Shown piece by piece: positions 1 through 7,858 of a stretch of DNA of 26,677 nt; positions within the stretch are counted from its first letter, which is position 1; the number at the start of each line of letters is the position of its first letter. Source of the stretch: Pseudomonadota bacterium. GTDB taxonomy: Bacteria > Pseudomonadota > Gammaproteobacteria > Steroidobacterales > Steroidobacteraceae. The notes under the pieces were generated by a model. That model was given only the letters and a program-made list of their open reading frames with translations, was not told the origin of the DNA and did not search any database. The stretch spans positions 1 through 26,677 of the forward strand of contig JAJXYU010000190.1 of the NCBI GenBank assembly GCA_021780395.1, given 5' to 3'. The translations under genes and the position numbers were made by a program.

Positions 1-369
1 CGCCGCGACGAAATCCGCGGCAAGGACCGGCGCGCCGTTCGACCAGCGGGCGTCGCGCCGCAGGTGAAACGTGTAGCGCAGGCCGTTCGCGGAGACCGCG
101 ACGCGATCCGCGGCCGCCAGTCTCGGCCGGCCGTCCGGAGCGATCGTCGTCAGGCCCTCGTCGAGGTCGCGCAGCACCGTGAGCGCCGCCTCGGAGCGCG
201 CCGCGGCCGGGTCGAGGCTCTCCGGCTCGCCGCCGATCGCCCGGCGCAGCACGCTCGGGGCCGGACGCGCCGGACGTCGCGGCGACCGGGCGCGTTCGAG
301 GCGGTAGCCGCCGACCGCGAGTGCAGCGCCGAGCGCGGCCAGGATCCCGATCCGCGCCCTCAGCGCCAC
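1..369 (-). CDS. Oligopeptide ABC transporter substrate-binding protein (SBP_bac_5 / OppA-like), N-terminal part only
   Basis: The reverse strand reads as 123 in-frame codons to the window edge. Near the N-terminus is a hydrophobic segment (LAALGAALAV) with no lipobox cysteine, so it is a signal peptide or membrane anchor. The sequence then continues through GGEPESLDP and LDEGLTTIAPDGRPRLA to YTFHLRRDARWSNGAPV and ADF. This series (PxxLDP, then the L-R-x-x-x-x-W-S-x-G-x-P-x-x-A-x-D-F motif) is typical of periplasmic peptide-binding proteins of the OppA/DppA class, which deliver peptides or similar solutes to an ABC importer. The first possible start is GTG, 18 nt after the mnmG stop and in the same frame. 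No clear ribosome binding site precedes it, so translation may depend on mnmG. The remaining three quarters or more lie outside the window, and the substrate cannot be told. Confidence 0.85.
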   Translation of the reverse strand, partial: MALRARIGILAALGAALAVGGYRLERARSPRRPARPAPSVLRRAIGGEPESLDPAAARSEAALTVLRDLDEGLTTIAPDGRPRLAAADRVAVSANGLRYTFHLRRDARWSNGAPVLAADFVAA

Positions 370-387
370 GCGCCGCGTCCGCGACGC

Positions 388-2301
388 TCAGGCCGCGCGA
401 TCACGCTTCTTCAGGTGCACGAGCAGCAGCGCGACCGCCGCCGGCGTGAGGCCGGGAATGCGTGCGGCCTGGCCGATCGTCTCGGGCCGCACTTCCGCGA
501 GCCGCTGCCGGGCCTCGTTCGACAGCCCGTGCACCGCGGCGTAATCGATGTCCGGCGGCAAGCGCCGCTGCTCGTGGCGCCGATGGCGCTCGACCTCCTC
601 GTGCTGGCGCTTCAGGTAGCCGGCGTATTTCGCCTGCACCTCGAGCTGCGCGCCGACCTGCTCGGCGAGCGCCGGCTCGGCGCGCCAGGAAACGTCGCAG
701 GCCGCCTCCGGATCGGCGAGCGCCGGCAAGGCCTCGAGATCCGCGTGCGACACCGGCGGCCGGCGCAGCAGGTCGATCGCGCGGGTGTCGCGCGCGAGCG
801 GCGCGCCGAGCTTCGCCGCGAGCGCCGCCCCGACGTCGGCCGGGCGGACCAGCGTGCGCTCGAGCCGAGCGAGCTCGGCCTCGATCGCGTCGCGCTTGCG
901 CGCGAAGAACGCCCAGCGAACCTCGTCGACGAGTCCGAGCTCGCGCCCGCGCGCGGTGAGCCGCAGGTCCGCGTTGTCCTCCCGCAGCGACAGCCGGTAC
1001 TCGGCCCGGCTGGTGAACATGCGGTACGGCTCGGGCGCGCCGCGCGTGACCAGGTCGTCGATCATCACGCCGAGGTAGGCCTCCGCGCGCGCCGGCCACC
1101 ACGGCTCACGGTCGCGCGCGGCGCGCGCCGCGTTCAGCCCGGCGAGGAGCCCCTGGGCGGCCGCCTCCTCGTAGCCGGTCGTCCCGTTGATCTGGCCCGC
1201 GAGATAGAGGCCGGCGACGGCCTTGCTCTCGAGGCTGTGGCGCAGGTCGCGCGGATCGAAGAAGTCGTACTCGATCGCATAGCCCGGCCGTGTGAGGTGC
1301 GCGTGCTCGAGCCCGCGGATCGTGCGCACGAAGTCGAGCTGCACGTCGAACGGCAGGCTCGTCGAGATCCCGTTCGGGTAGACCTCGAGCGACTCGAGTC
1401 CTTCGGGCTCGAGGAAGATCTGATGCGATTCCTTGTCCGCGTACCGCGCGACCTTGTCCTCGACCGACGGGCAATACCGCGGGCCCGGTCCTTCGATGCG
1501 GCCGGTGAACATCGGCGATCGATCGCTCGCCGCGCGGATGATCGCGTGCGTGCGCTCGTTGGTCGCGGTGAGGTGGCAGGCGACCTGACGGGGGTGGTGC
1601 GCGCGGTCGCCGAGATAGGAGAATACCGGCCGCGGCTCGTCGCCGGGCTGCGCGGCGAGCGCGCCGTAGTCGATCGATCGTCGATCGATCCGCGGCGGCG
1701 TGCCGGTCTTCAGCCGCCCGACGCGCGGGGCGATCTCGCGCAGACGCGACGCGAGCCGATTCGACGGCGGATCCCCCGCCCGGCCGCCGGGGTGGCTCTC
1801 GAGGCCGACGTGGATCCGGCCGGCGAGGAAGGTCCCGACGGTGAGCACGAGCGCGCGGGCGCGAAATTCGATGCCGCCTTGCGTGACGCAGCCCCGCGCC
1901 CGGCCGCCTTCGATCACGAGATCGGCCGCTTCCTGCTGGAAGAGCTGCAGGTTCGGCTCGCTCTCGAGGCGGCGGCGGATCGCCCGCTTGTACAGTGCGC
2001 GATCCGCCTGGGCGCGCGTCGCACGCACCGCCGGACCCTTGCTCGCGTTCAGCGTGCGGAACTGGATCCCGGCGGCATCGGCGGCGAGCGCCATCGCGCC
2101 ACCGAGCGCATCGATCTCCTTGACGAGGTGTCCCTTGCCGATCCCGCCGATCGCCGGATTGCAGCTCATCTGACCGAGGGTCTCGACGTTGTGCGTGAGC
2201 AGCAAGGTCCGCGCGCCGGTGCGCGCGGCCGCGAGCGCGGCCTCGGTGCCGGCGTGGCCGCCGCCGACCACGATCACGTCGAATTCAGGCGTGTAGCGCA
2301 T
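388..2301 (-). CDS. mnmG: tRNA uridine-5-carboxymethylaminomethyl synthesis protein MnmG (GidA)
   Basis: FAD-dependent partner of MnmE. The MnmEG complex places the cmnm5/nm5 group on the wobble uridine of tRNAs reading NNA/NNG codons, using glycine or ammonium, methylene-tetrahydrofolate and NADH. The 637-residue length is near the family norm (about 630). The dinucleotide-binding motif GGGHAG is at residues 13-18. The conserved [20 protein letters not shown] block contains Cys47, and [11 protein letters not shown] contains Cys277, the two conserved cysteines of the family. FTSRAEYRL and the C-terminal helical domain that contacts MnmE and tRNA are present. It starts 4 nt after the fumarase stop codon, so the two are probably co-transcribed and coupled. 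Unlike the common arrangement, rsmG does not follow it. Confidence 0.98.
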   Translation of the reverse strand: MRYTPEFDVIVVGGGHAGTEAALAAARTGARTLLLTHNVETLGQMSCNPAIGGIGKGHLVKEIDALGGAMALAADAAGIQFRTLNASKGPAVRATRAQADRALYKRAIRRRLESEPNLQLFQQEAADLVIEGGRARGCVTQGGIEFRARALVLTVGTFLAGRIHVGLESHPGGRAGDPPSNRLASRLREIAPRVGRLKTGTPPRIDRRSIDYGALAAQPGDEPRPVFSYLGDRAHHPRQVACHLTATNERTHAIIRAASDRSPMFTGRIEGPGPRYCPSVEDKVARYADKESHQIFLEPEGLESLEVYPNGISTSLPFDVQLDFVRTIRGLEHAHLTRPGYAIEYDFFDPRDLRHSLESKAVAGLYLAGQINGTTGYEEAAAQGLLAGLNAARAARDREPWWPARAEAYLGVMIDDLVTRGAPEPYRMFTSRAEYRLSLREDNADLRLTARGRELGLVDEVRWAFFARKRDAIEAELARLERTLVRPADVGAALAAKLGAPLARDTRAIDLLRRPPVSHADLEALPALADPEAACDVSWRAEPALAEQVGAQLEVQAKYAGYLKRQHEEVERHRRHEQRRLPPDIDYAAVHGLSNEARQRLAEVRPETIGQAARIPGLTPAAVALLLVHLKKRDRAA

Positions 2302-2305
2302 CGTC

Positions 2306-3829
2306 TTACTGCGCGACGATCGGGAAGCCCGCGAACTCGCCGCGCCAGCGCTGCGGGCCCTCGGCGTGCACCGATTCGCCGTCGCTCGTGACCGCGACGG
2401 TGACCGGCATGTCGCGAACCTCGAATTCGTACACCGCCTCCATCCCGAGCTCCGCGAACGCGACCACGCGGCTCGAGCGAATCGCGTTCGCGACCAGGAA
2501 GGCGGCGCCGCCGACCGCGATCAGGTAGGCCGAGCGATGCTTCTTGATCGCATCGATCGCCTGCGGGCCCCGTTCGGCCTTGCCGACCATCGCGAGCAGC
2601 CCGCCCCGGCCGAGCATCGTCTCGGTGAAGCGATCCATGCGAGTCGCGGTCGTCGGGCCCGCGGGCCCGACGACCTCCCGGCCGACCGGATCGACCGGAC
2701 CGACGTAATAGATCACCCGACCGTGGAAATCGAGCCCCTCGGGCAGCGGCTTGCCCGCCTCCAGCAACGCGCAGATCCGCTTGTGCGCGGCATCGCGGCC
2801 GGTCAGGAGCTTCCCCGACAACAGCAGTCGATCGCCGGCCCTCCAGCTCGCGACCGTCTCGCGCGTGAGCCCGTCGAGATCGACCTTCTTCGCGGACGCG
2901 TCCGCGGTCCAGGCGACGTCCGGCCACAGCGCGAGATCCGGCGGCTCGAGCCGCGCGGGACCGGAGCCGTCGAGCGTGAAGTGCAGATGCCGGGTCGCGG
3001 CGCAGTTCGGGATCACCGCGACCGGTAGCGACGCCGCGTGCGTCGGATAGTCGAGCACCTTGACGTCGAGCACCGTCGAGAGGCCGCCGAGGCCCTGCGC
3101 GCCGATACCGAGCTCGTTCACCCGGCGGTAGATCTCGAGACGCAGCTCTTCGAGCTTGGTGCGCGGCCCGCGCGCAACGAGATCGGCGATGTCGATCGGC
3201 TCCATCAGCGCCTGCTTCGCGAGCAGCAAGGCCTTCTCCGCGCTGCCGCCGATGCCGATCCCGAGCATGCCGGGCGGGCACCAGCCCGCCCCCATCTCCG
3301 GGACGCGCTCGACGACCCAGTCGGCGACGTCGTCGGAGGGGTTCAGCATCTCGAACATCGCCTTGTTCTCCGAGCCCCCGCCCTTCGCCGCAACCGTGAT
3401 CTCGACCCGGTCGCCGGGCACGATCTCGGTATGGATCACCGCGGGCGTGTTGTCGCGCGTATTCACGCGGGTGAACGCCGGATCCGCGACGATCGAGGCG
3501 CGCAGCGGGTTGTCGCGGTTGCGGTACGCGCGCCGCACGCCCTCGTTGATCATCGCCTCGGGGGACTGCGAGCCCTCCCAGCGCACGTCCATGCCGACGC
3601 GCAGGAACACGACGACGATGCCGGTGTCCTGGCAGATCGGGCGGTGGCCGAGCGCGCACAGCCGCGAGTTCGTGAGGATCTGCGCGATTGCGTCGCGCGC
3701 CGCCGGGCCCTTCTCGAGCGTGTAGGCTCGGCCCATCGCACGGATGAAGTCCGGCGAGTGGTAGTAAGAGATGTACTGCAGCGCATCGGCCACGCTGTCG
3801 ATCACGTCGTCTTCGCGGATCACGGTCAT
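2306..3829 (-). CDS. Class I fumarate hydratase (single-chain, 4Fe-4S)
   Basis: Interconverts fumarate and L-malate in the TCA cycle, using an oxygen-sensitive 4Fe-4S cluster. At 507 residues it is a fused alpha+beta enzyme like E. coli FumA/FumB (548), slightly shorter. Likely cluster ligands are Cys66 ([10 protein letters not shown]), Cys184 ([16 protein letters not shown]) and Cys276 ([14 protein letters not shown]). The C-terminal beta-type domain carries [24 protein letters not shown] and ends in a Fe-S-hydrolyase fold. An open frame runs 15 codons further upstream, but ATG at 3829 is preferred: it is preceded by GGGAG at 6-10 nt and begins with the family-like [12 protein letters not shown]. 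It heads a probable operon with mnmG, an unusual partner. It could also act on mesaconate or another hydroxy-diacid. Confidence 0.96.
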   Translation of the reverse strand: MTVIREDDVIDSVADALQYISYYHSPDFIRAMGRAYTLEKGPAARDAIAQILTNSRLCALGHRPICQDTGIVVVFLRVGMDVRWEGSQSPEAMINEGVRRAYRNRDNPLRASIVADPAFTRVNTRDNTPAVIHTEIVPGDRVEITVAAKGGGSENKAMFEMLNPSDDVADWVVERVPEMGAGWCPPGMLGIGIGGSAEKALLLAKQALMEPIDIADLVARGPRTKLEELRLEIYRRVNELGIGAQGLGGLSTVLDVKVLDYPTHAASLPVAVIPNCAATRHLHFTLDGSGPARLEPPDLALWPDVAWTADASAKKVDLDGLTRETVASWRAGDRLLLSGKLLTGRDAAHKRICALLEAGKPLPEGLDFHGRVIYYVGPVDPVGREVVGPAGPTTATRMDRFTETMLGRGGLLAMVGKAERGPQAIDAIKKHRSAYLIAVGGAAFLVANAIRSSRVVAFAELGMEAVYEFEVRDMPVTVAVTSDGESVHAEGPQRWRGEFAGFPIVAQ

Positions 3830-3864
3830 GAGGACTCCCGCCGGAGAAGCAGAACTGGCTCGCA

Positions 3865-3894
3865 AATCTACCAATTCGCGACGGTTCGTGCGAA
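3865..3894 (-). promoter_or_regulatory. Possible promoter of the fumarase-mnmG operon
   Basis: Reading the minus strand, TTCGCA (3894-3889) is followed after 18 bp by TAGATT (3870-3865). The latter is preceded by TG-G, an extended -10 feature. Each hexamer matches the sigma-70 consensus at 4 of 6 positions. It lies 36 nt upstream of the fumarase ATG in the 128-bp divergent gap, which must also serve the plus-strand hydrolase. For the hydrolase only a weak TACACT (3904-3909) without a convincing -35 was seen. Confidence 0.3.
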
Positions 3895-3957
3895 GCGGGT
3901 CGTTACACTAGCGGCCGGGAGTGCCCGCCCTCGCGGCCGATCCGTCGGAGTCCAGGC

Positions 3958-5412
3958 ATGCGCATCGCGCTCGCGGCCCTGTTGCTTGCCGCTTCGATCA
4001 CCGCAGCGCACGCGGCGCGCGCCGACGATGCGCTGCGGCCATGCCGGCTCCTGAATCCCCTCGGCACGAGTTCGCTGCCGGCGCACTGCGGTCAGCTGAT
4101 CGTGCCGGAGAACCCGGCTGCCCCGACCGGCCCGCGCCTGCGCTTGCGCTACGCGGTCGTGCGCGCGCTCGACGACCGGCGCGCAACCCCGTTGTTCGTG
4201 CTCGCCGGCGGCCCGGGACAGGCGGCGACCGCGCTGTACGCGAGCGCCGCGCCCGCGTTCGCGTGGATTCACCGGCACCGCGACATCGTGCTGCTCGATC
4301 AGCGGGGCACCGGCGGGTCGTCGCCGCTCGACTGCCGCTATCCGGACGATTTCGACGTCGGTGCGGCCGCGCTCGCCGAGGCGCAGCAGGCCACCCGCGC
4401 CTGCCTCGCGAAATACGGGGATCGGGTGCGGTTCTTCACCACCGACGCCGCGATCGGCGATCTCGACGCGCTGCGGCGCCGGCTGGGACTCGCGCGGATC
4501 GATCTGTACGGCGCGTCCTACGGGACCCGCGTCGCGATCGAGTACATGCGCCTGCACCCGGGTGCGGTGCGGGCCGCGATCCTCGACGGCGTGCTCGATC
4601 CGACCCAGCCGATCGGCCCCTCGACCCCGCTCGACGGCGAACGCGCGCTGCAGCGGATCATCGCCCGCTGCGAGCGCACGCCCCGCTGTGCCGCCGCGTT
4701 CCCGCAGCTCGCGACGGACCTGGCGACGCTGCGCCGGCGGTTTGGGCCGCGCACGGTGCCGGTCACGATCACCGACCCGCGCAGCGGCGCCCCGCTCACC
4801 GTGCCATTCACGCGGGCCGTGCTCGCGACGGCCTTCCGGTTCCTGTCGTACGACGCCGCCGAGGCCTCGCTCCTGCCGCTGCTGATCCACGAGGGTGCGG
4901 CCGGCAACCTCGGGCCGCTCGCCGCCCAGGCGGTGCTGACGACCCGCCGCGTCGAGGGGCAGATCGCGATCGGCATGCAGAACAGCGTCGTGTGCAGCGA
5001 GGACGTCCCGGACTACGACCCGCGGGTGTTCGACTCCGCGCGGCTCACCGAGACTTACCAGGGGACCGACGCGCTCGATCAGCTGCGGTCGGTCTGCGCA
5101 CGGTGGCCGCGCGGACCGGTCGATCCGGCGCTGCATGCGCCGTTGCACAGCGCGATCCCGACCCTGCTGCTCGCCGGCGAGGACGATCCGGTGACCCCAC
5201 CGGCGCAAGCCCGCGCGGTCGCGGCCGGCCTGAGCGATCACCGGCTGATCGTGCTCGCGGGCGAAGGCCACGGACAGCTCGCGACCGGTTGCGTGCCCCG
5301 GCTGATGGAGCGCTTCCTCGCAACGCACGCGCCGCGCCGCCTGGATACGTCGTGCCTCTGGGCGCTGCGGCCGTCGCCGTTCTTCCTGAGTCCGGCGGGA
5401 CCCGCGCCGTGA
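3958..5412 (+). CDS. Secreted alpha/beta hydrolase, S33 prolyl/tripeptidyl aminopeptidase-like
   Basis: An exported serine hydrolase of the alpha/beta fold, 484 residues. Residues 1-19 form a signal peptide (basic start, hydrophobic core, cleavage likely after AHA), so it should act in the periplasm or outside. GGPG at 84-87 is the oxyanion-hole motif of the proline-iminopeptidase (S33) family, and LLDQRGTGGS follows at 112-121. The nucleophile elbow GASYGT puts Ser187 as catalytic serine, GEDDPVTPP gives Asp410 as likely acid, and GEGHGQ gives His438. The C-terminal part matches the TAP-like C-terminal region. The family removes N-terminal residues or tripeptides, but many members act on other esters or amides, so the substrate is unknown. 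Its TGA overlaps the GTG of the ABC ATPase by 4 nt, indicating translational coupling and a shared role in export or processing. Confidence 0.93.
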   Translation: MRIALAALLLAASITAAHAARADDALRPCRLLNPLGTSSLPAHCGQLIVPENPAAPTGPRLRLRYAVVRALDDRRATPLFVLAGGPGQAATALYASAAPAFAWIHRHRDIVLLDQRGTGGSSPLDCRYPDDFDVGAAALAEAQQATRACLAKYGDRVRFFTTDAAIGDLDALRRRLGLARIDLYGASYGTRVAIEYMRLHPGAVRAAILDGVLDPTQPIGPSTPLDGERALQRIIARCERTPRCAAAFPQLATDLATLRRRFGPRTVPVTITDPRSGAPLTVPFTRAVLATAFRFLSYDAAEASLLPLLIHEGAAGNLGPLAAQAVLTTRRVEGQIAIGMQNSVVCSEDVPDYDPRVFDSARLTETYQGTDALDQLRSVCARWPRGPVDPALHAPLHSAIPTLLLAGEDDPVTPPAQARAVAAGLSDHRLIVLAGEGHGQLATGCVPRLMERFLATHAPRRLDTSCLWALRPSPFFLSPAGPAP

Positions 5413-6167
5413 TCGAGGCGCGGGGACTTTGCAAGCGGTTCGGCGCGATCGACGCGGTGCGCGAGATCTCGTTCGTCGCGGGCGACGGACGGATCACCGG
5501 GCTCCTCGGCCCGAACGGCGCCGGGAAATCGACTTGCCTGCGGCTGATCGGCGGCGTGCTCGCGCCGGATCGCGGCGAGGCCCGCATCGACGGCATCGAC
5601 GTCGGCGGCGAAGCGTCCGCGGCACGGGCGCGGCTCGGCGCGTTGCCGCACGCCGCCGGCCTGTACGGCCACCTCACCGGACGCGAGAACATCGCGTACT
5701 TCGGCGCGCTGCACCGGATCCCGGCGGCGCGGATCGGACGCGAGATCGACCGCTGGCGGGAGCGGCTCGGCATGGCGGACTTCCTCGATCGCCCCGCAAA
5801 ATCGTATTCGCAGGGCCAGCGGGTCAAGGTCGCGCTCGCCCGTGCGCTGGTGCACGAGCCGCGCAATCTCGTGCTCGACGAGCCGACCAACGGACTCGAC
5901 GTGATGGCGATCCGGGCGCTGCGCGGGGTGCTCGCGGAACTGCGGACCGAAGGCCGGTGCATCCTGTTCTCCTCGCACGTGATGCAGGAGGTGTCGGCGC
6001 TCTGCGACCGGATCGTGATCATCGGCGGCGGCCGCGTGCTCGCCGACGACACGCCGGCGGCCTTGCGGGTGCGCAGCGGCACGACGACGCTCGAGGAGGC
6101 GTTCCTGCGGATCCTCGCCGACGGCGAGCGCGAGGACGAAGCACCGCTCGGCGAGGGAGCCGCCTAG
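5409..6167 (+). CDS. ABC transporter ATP-binding protein, NatA type
   Basis: Cytoplasmic ATPase of an ABC-2 exporter, 252 residues. Walker A GPNGAGKST is at 34-42. The sequence GALPHAAGLYGHLTGREN, around the usual Q-loop position, lacks the glutamine, as in many NatA-type ATPases. The signature is YSQGQRVKVALARAL (133-147), Walker B NLVLDEPTNGLD (153-164), and the switch histidine is in FSSHVMQEV (His190). GTG at 5409 is chosen because it overlaps the hydrolase stop (GTGA), and the encoded VIEARGLCKRFG is the normal beginning of the domain. The frame is open far upstream, but that part is a shadow of the hydrolase gene. NatA/NatB was described as a Na+ extruder in Bacillus; relatives export other compounds, so the substrate is not assigned. 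Confidence 0.95.
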   Translation: MIEARGLCKRFGAIDAVREISFVAGDGRITGLLGPNGAGKSTCLRLIGGVLAPDRGEARIDGIDVGGEASAARARLGALPHAAGLYGHLTGRENIAYFGALHRIPAARIGREIDRWRERLGMADFLDRPAKSYSQGQRVKVALARALVHEPRNLVLDEPTNGLDVMAIRALRGVLAELRTEGRCILFSSHVMQEVSALCDRIVIIGGGRVLADDTPAALRVRSGTTTLEEAFLRILADGEREDEAPLGEGAA

Positions 6168-6169
6168 CG

Positions 6170-7348
6170 ATGCGCGCGCTGTGGACGGTGTTCCGCAAGG
6201 AACTGCTCGAGAACGCCCGCGATCGGCGCACGCTGTTCTCGGCGCTGGTGTTCGGGCCGCTGCTCGGGCCGCTGCTGTTCGGCGTGATGGTCTCGCGCAT
6301 CGTCGCCGAGGACGCGGGCAGCGCGCGCCAGAGCGTCTCGCTCGCGGTCGTGCACGGCGAGCGCGCGCCGGATCTGCTCGCGTACCTGACCGCGGCGGGG
6401 GCACGGCTGCAGCGCGCGCCGTTCGGCGAGCGGGCCGCCCGCAGCGCGGTCGAGCGCGGCCGCGCCGGCGTCGTGCTGATCGTGCCGCGCGACTATCCGC
6501 GGCGATTCGAGCACGGGGAGCCGGCGCGCGTGCTGCTGGTCGCCGACAGCGCCGACAACGCCACCCGGGGCGACGCAGCACGGGCGGGCGCGATGCTGCA
6601 GGCCTACGCGAGCGCGATCGCGCAGCTGCGGCTGCAGGTGCGCGGGGTCGACCCGCTGATCGCGGCGCCGGTCACGATCGATTCCATCGACGTCGCGAGT
6701 GCGTCGGCGCGCGCGGTGTCGCTGATCGGCCTGATGACCTACTTCGTGCTGTTCGCGGTGCTGATGGGGGGGCTGTATTTCGCGATCGACGCGACCGCCG
6801 GCGAGCGCGAGCGCGGGTCGCTCGAGGCCCTGCTGATGGTACCGATCGCGCGCGGCGCGCTGGTCGGCGGCAAGATCCTCGCGACCTCGGCCTCGATGGC
6901 CGCCTCCCTCGCGATCTGCCTCGCGGCGTTCCTCGGCGTGCTGCACCTCCTGCCGCTCGAGCGGCTCGGGATGCGCAGCGATTTCGGGCCGCTGATGGCG
7001 CTCGAGTTCTTCGCGATCTGCGTGCCGTTCGTGCCGGTCGGCGCGGCGTTGATGACCTTCGTCGCCTCGTTCACGCGCAGCTATCGCGAAGCGCAGAGCT
7101 ACGTCGCGGCGGTGCTGCTGGTGCCGACGCTGCCGATCGCGTTCGCGAGCATCTACTCGCTGCGGGCGAGCCCGGCGTGGATGGTCGTGCCTTCGCTGAG
7201 CCAGCATCTGCTGATGACGAGTCTGCTCGAAAGCCGGCCGATCGGCGCGCTCGACCTGGTGGTGTCCGCCGCCTCCTCGCTCCTCCTCGCGCTCGTGCTG
7301 TTCGTGTTCACCCAGCGCCAGTGGCGCCGCGAGACGATGCTCGGTTGA
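6170..7348 (+). CDS. ABC-2 type permease, NatB type
   Basis: Membrane partner of the preceding ATPase, 392 residues. The first helix is about 22-42. A large extracytoplasmic domain runs about 45-180. Five hydrophobic segments follow, roughly 183-207, 238-259, 275-300, 309-330 and 360-381. The cytoplasmic motif AGERERGSLEALLMVPIARGALVGGKIL (209-236) before the second C-terminal helix is the hallmark of NatB/ABC-2 permeases. ATG at 6170 begins 2 nt after the ATPase stop, with GGGAG about 11 nt upstream inside the ATPase gene. The hydrolase, ATPase and permease are most likely a single transcription unit. No U-tract terminator is visible after it. Confidence 0.95.
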   Translation: MRALWTVFRKELLENARDRRTLFSALVFGPLLGPLLFGVMVSRIVAEDAGSARQSVSLAVVHGERAPDLLAYLTAAGARLQRAPFGERAARSAVERGRAGVVLIVPRDYPRRFEHGEPARVLLVADSADNATRGDAARAGAMLQAYASAIAQLRLQVRGVDPLIAAPVTIDSIDVASASARAVSLIGLMTYFVLFAVLMGGLYFAIDATAGERERGSLEALLMVPIARGALVGGKILATSASMAASLAICLAAFLGVLHLLPLERLGMRSDFGPLMALEFFAICVPFVPVGAALMTFVASFTRSYREAQSYVAAVLLVPTLPIAFASIYSLRASPAWMVVPSLSQHLLMTSLLESRPIGALDLVVSAASSLLLALVLFVFTQRQWRRETMLG

Positions 7349-7431
7349 AACGGCCGCCGCGCGGCGCCCGGCCGCGACCCGGGCAGCCTTCGGGGAAACC
7401 ATGAAACGCGACGCCGACCGGCCGCGCGGGC

Positions 7432-7460
7432 TGGGCAAGCGCCGCGAAGCTTGCTATAAC
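7432..7460 (+). promoter_or_regulatory. Predicted extended -10 promoter for the small membrane protein
   Basis: TGGGCA (7432-7437) lies 17 bp upstream of TATAAC (7455-7460), which is preceded by TGC, giving an extended -10 (TGCTATAAC). The hexamers match the sigma-70 consensus at 4/6 and 5/6. It begins an AT-rich patch (7451-7480 has 7 G/C in 30 by my count) that stands out in GC-rich surroundings. A transcript from here would begin near 7467, about 60 nt before the preferred start codon. Confidence 0.45.
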
Positions 7461-7528
7461 ATGACATAAATCTAATAACTGTGATGAACCTGGCATTTCG
7501 AGGATGTCGGGATGATGGGGATGTGGAG

Positions 7529-7738
7529 ATGCGCGAACCGGTACTATCGCGGATCCGCCTGAGCTTCGGCCTCACCGTGATCACGGCCTCCGCCGCGGTC
7601 ATGCTGTGGCTGCTGTGGCGTTATCCGCTCGAGACGGCGCTCGCCGCGGTCGCTCTGGTGGGCTTGCTCGGAGTGCTCGCCCGCCTCGCGAAGTGCGGCG
7701 AAGGCGATCCGTTGCCGAACGTTCCGACCGGCGACTGA
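7529..7738 (+). CDS. Small two-helix membrane protein, function unknown
   Basis: A 69-residue protein with two predicted transmembrane helices, about 11-30 (LSFGLTVITASAAVMLWLLW) and 34-54 (LETALAAVALVGLLGVLARLA), joined by a short RYP turn. A polar tail containing one cysteine (AKCGEGDPLPNVPTGD) follows. Codon third positions are GC-rich as in the neighbouring genes, supporting real coding. ATG 7529 is preferred because GGGG lies 8 nt upstream. The frame also offers GTG 7481 and ATG 7484, which would add 15-16 residues but have no ribosome binding site. It has its own putative promoter and ends convergent to mnmE. I do not recognise the family. Confidence 0.6.
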   Translation: MREPVLSRIRLSFGLTVITASAAVMLWLLWRYPLETALAAVALVGLLGVLARLAKCGEGDPLPNVPTGD

Positions 7739-7746
7739 CCGGTCGG
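7724..7746 (+). terminator. Hairpin spanning the stop codon of the small membrane protein
   Basis: CCGACCGG, a 7-nt loop and CCGGTCGG form a perfect 8-bp GC-rich stem, with the TGA (7736-7738) in the loop. No T-run follows, so it is not a classical intrinsic terminator. It may slow or protect the transcript end in the gap convergent with mnmE. Confidence 0.35.
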
Positions 7747-7819
7747 CGGGAGGCCGCAGGGCAACCGGCCTCGACCGCCGGGGAGCGAGTGTCGCGCCGT
7801 CGTACCCGCGCCGGGAAGC

Positions 7820-7848
7820 CCACGGCTCGGGATCAAGCCCCGCCGTGG
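7820..7848 (-). terminator. Hairpin just downstream of mnmE
   Basis: CCACGGC (7820-7826) and GCCGTGG (7842-7848) are perfectly complementary, with a further GGG/CCC pairing inside. The hairpin begins 11 nt beyond the mnmE stop codon on the minus strand. There is no U-tract. It is likely a transcription end structure for the rpmH-mnmE series, or for both converging units. Confidence 0.35.
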
Positions 7849-7858
7849 CCGCTCGAGA

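Noticed and set aside
1672..1690. Striking palindrome GATCGATCG-T-CGATCGATC inside mnmG
   Set aside because: It encodes the conserved RIDRRSIDY segment of MnmG, and the CGATCG words follow from this genome's codon preference for Ile-Asp-Arg. No sign of a regulatory role.
64..2391. 775-codon open frame on the plus strand
   Set aside because: It is antisense to mnmG and part of fumarase, with a low-complexity Arg/Ala/Asp-rich translation. mnmG on the other strand has unmistakable motifs.
7401..7469. 22-codon frame (MKRDADRPRGLGKRREACYNMT) after the NatB-type permease, preceded by GGGGA
   Set aside because: It overlaps the predicted -35/-10 of the next gene and has no recognisable character, so chance is likelier.
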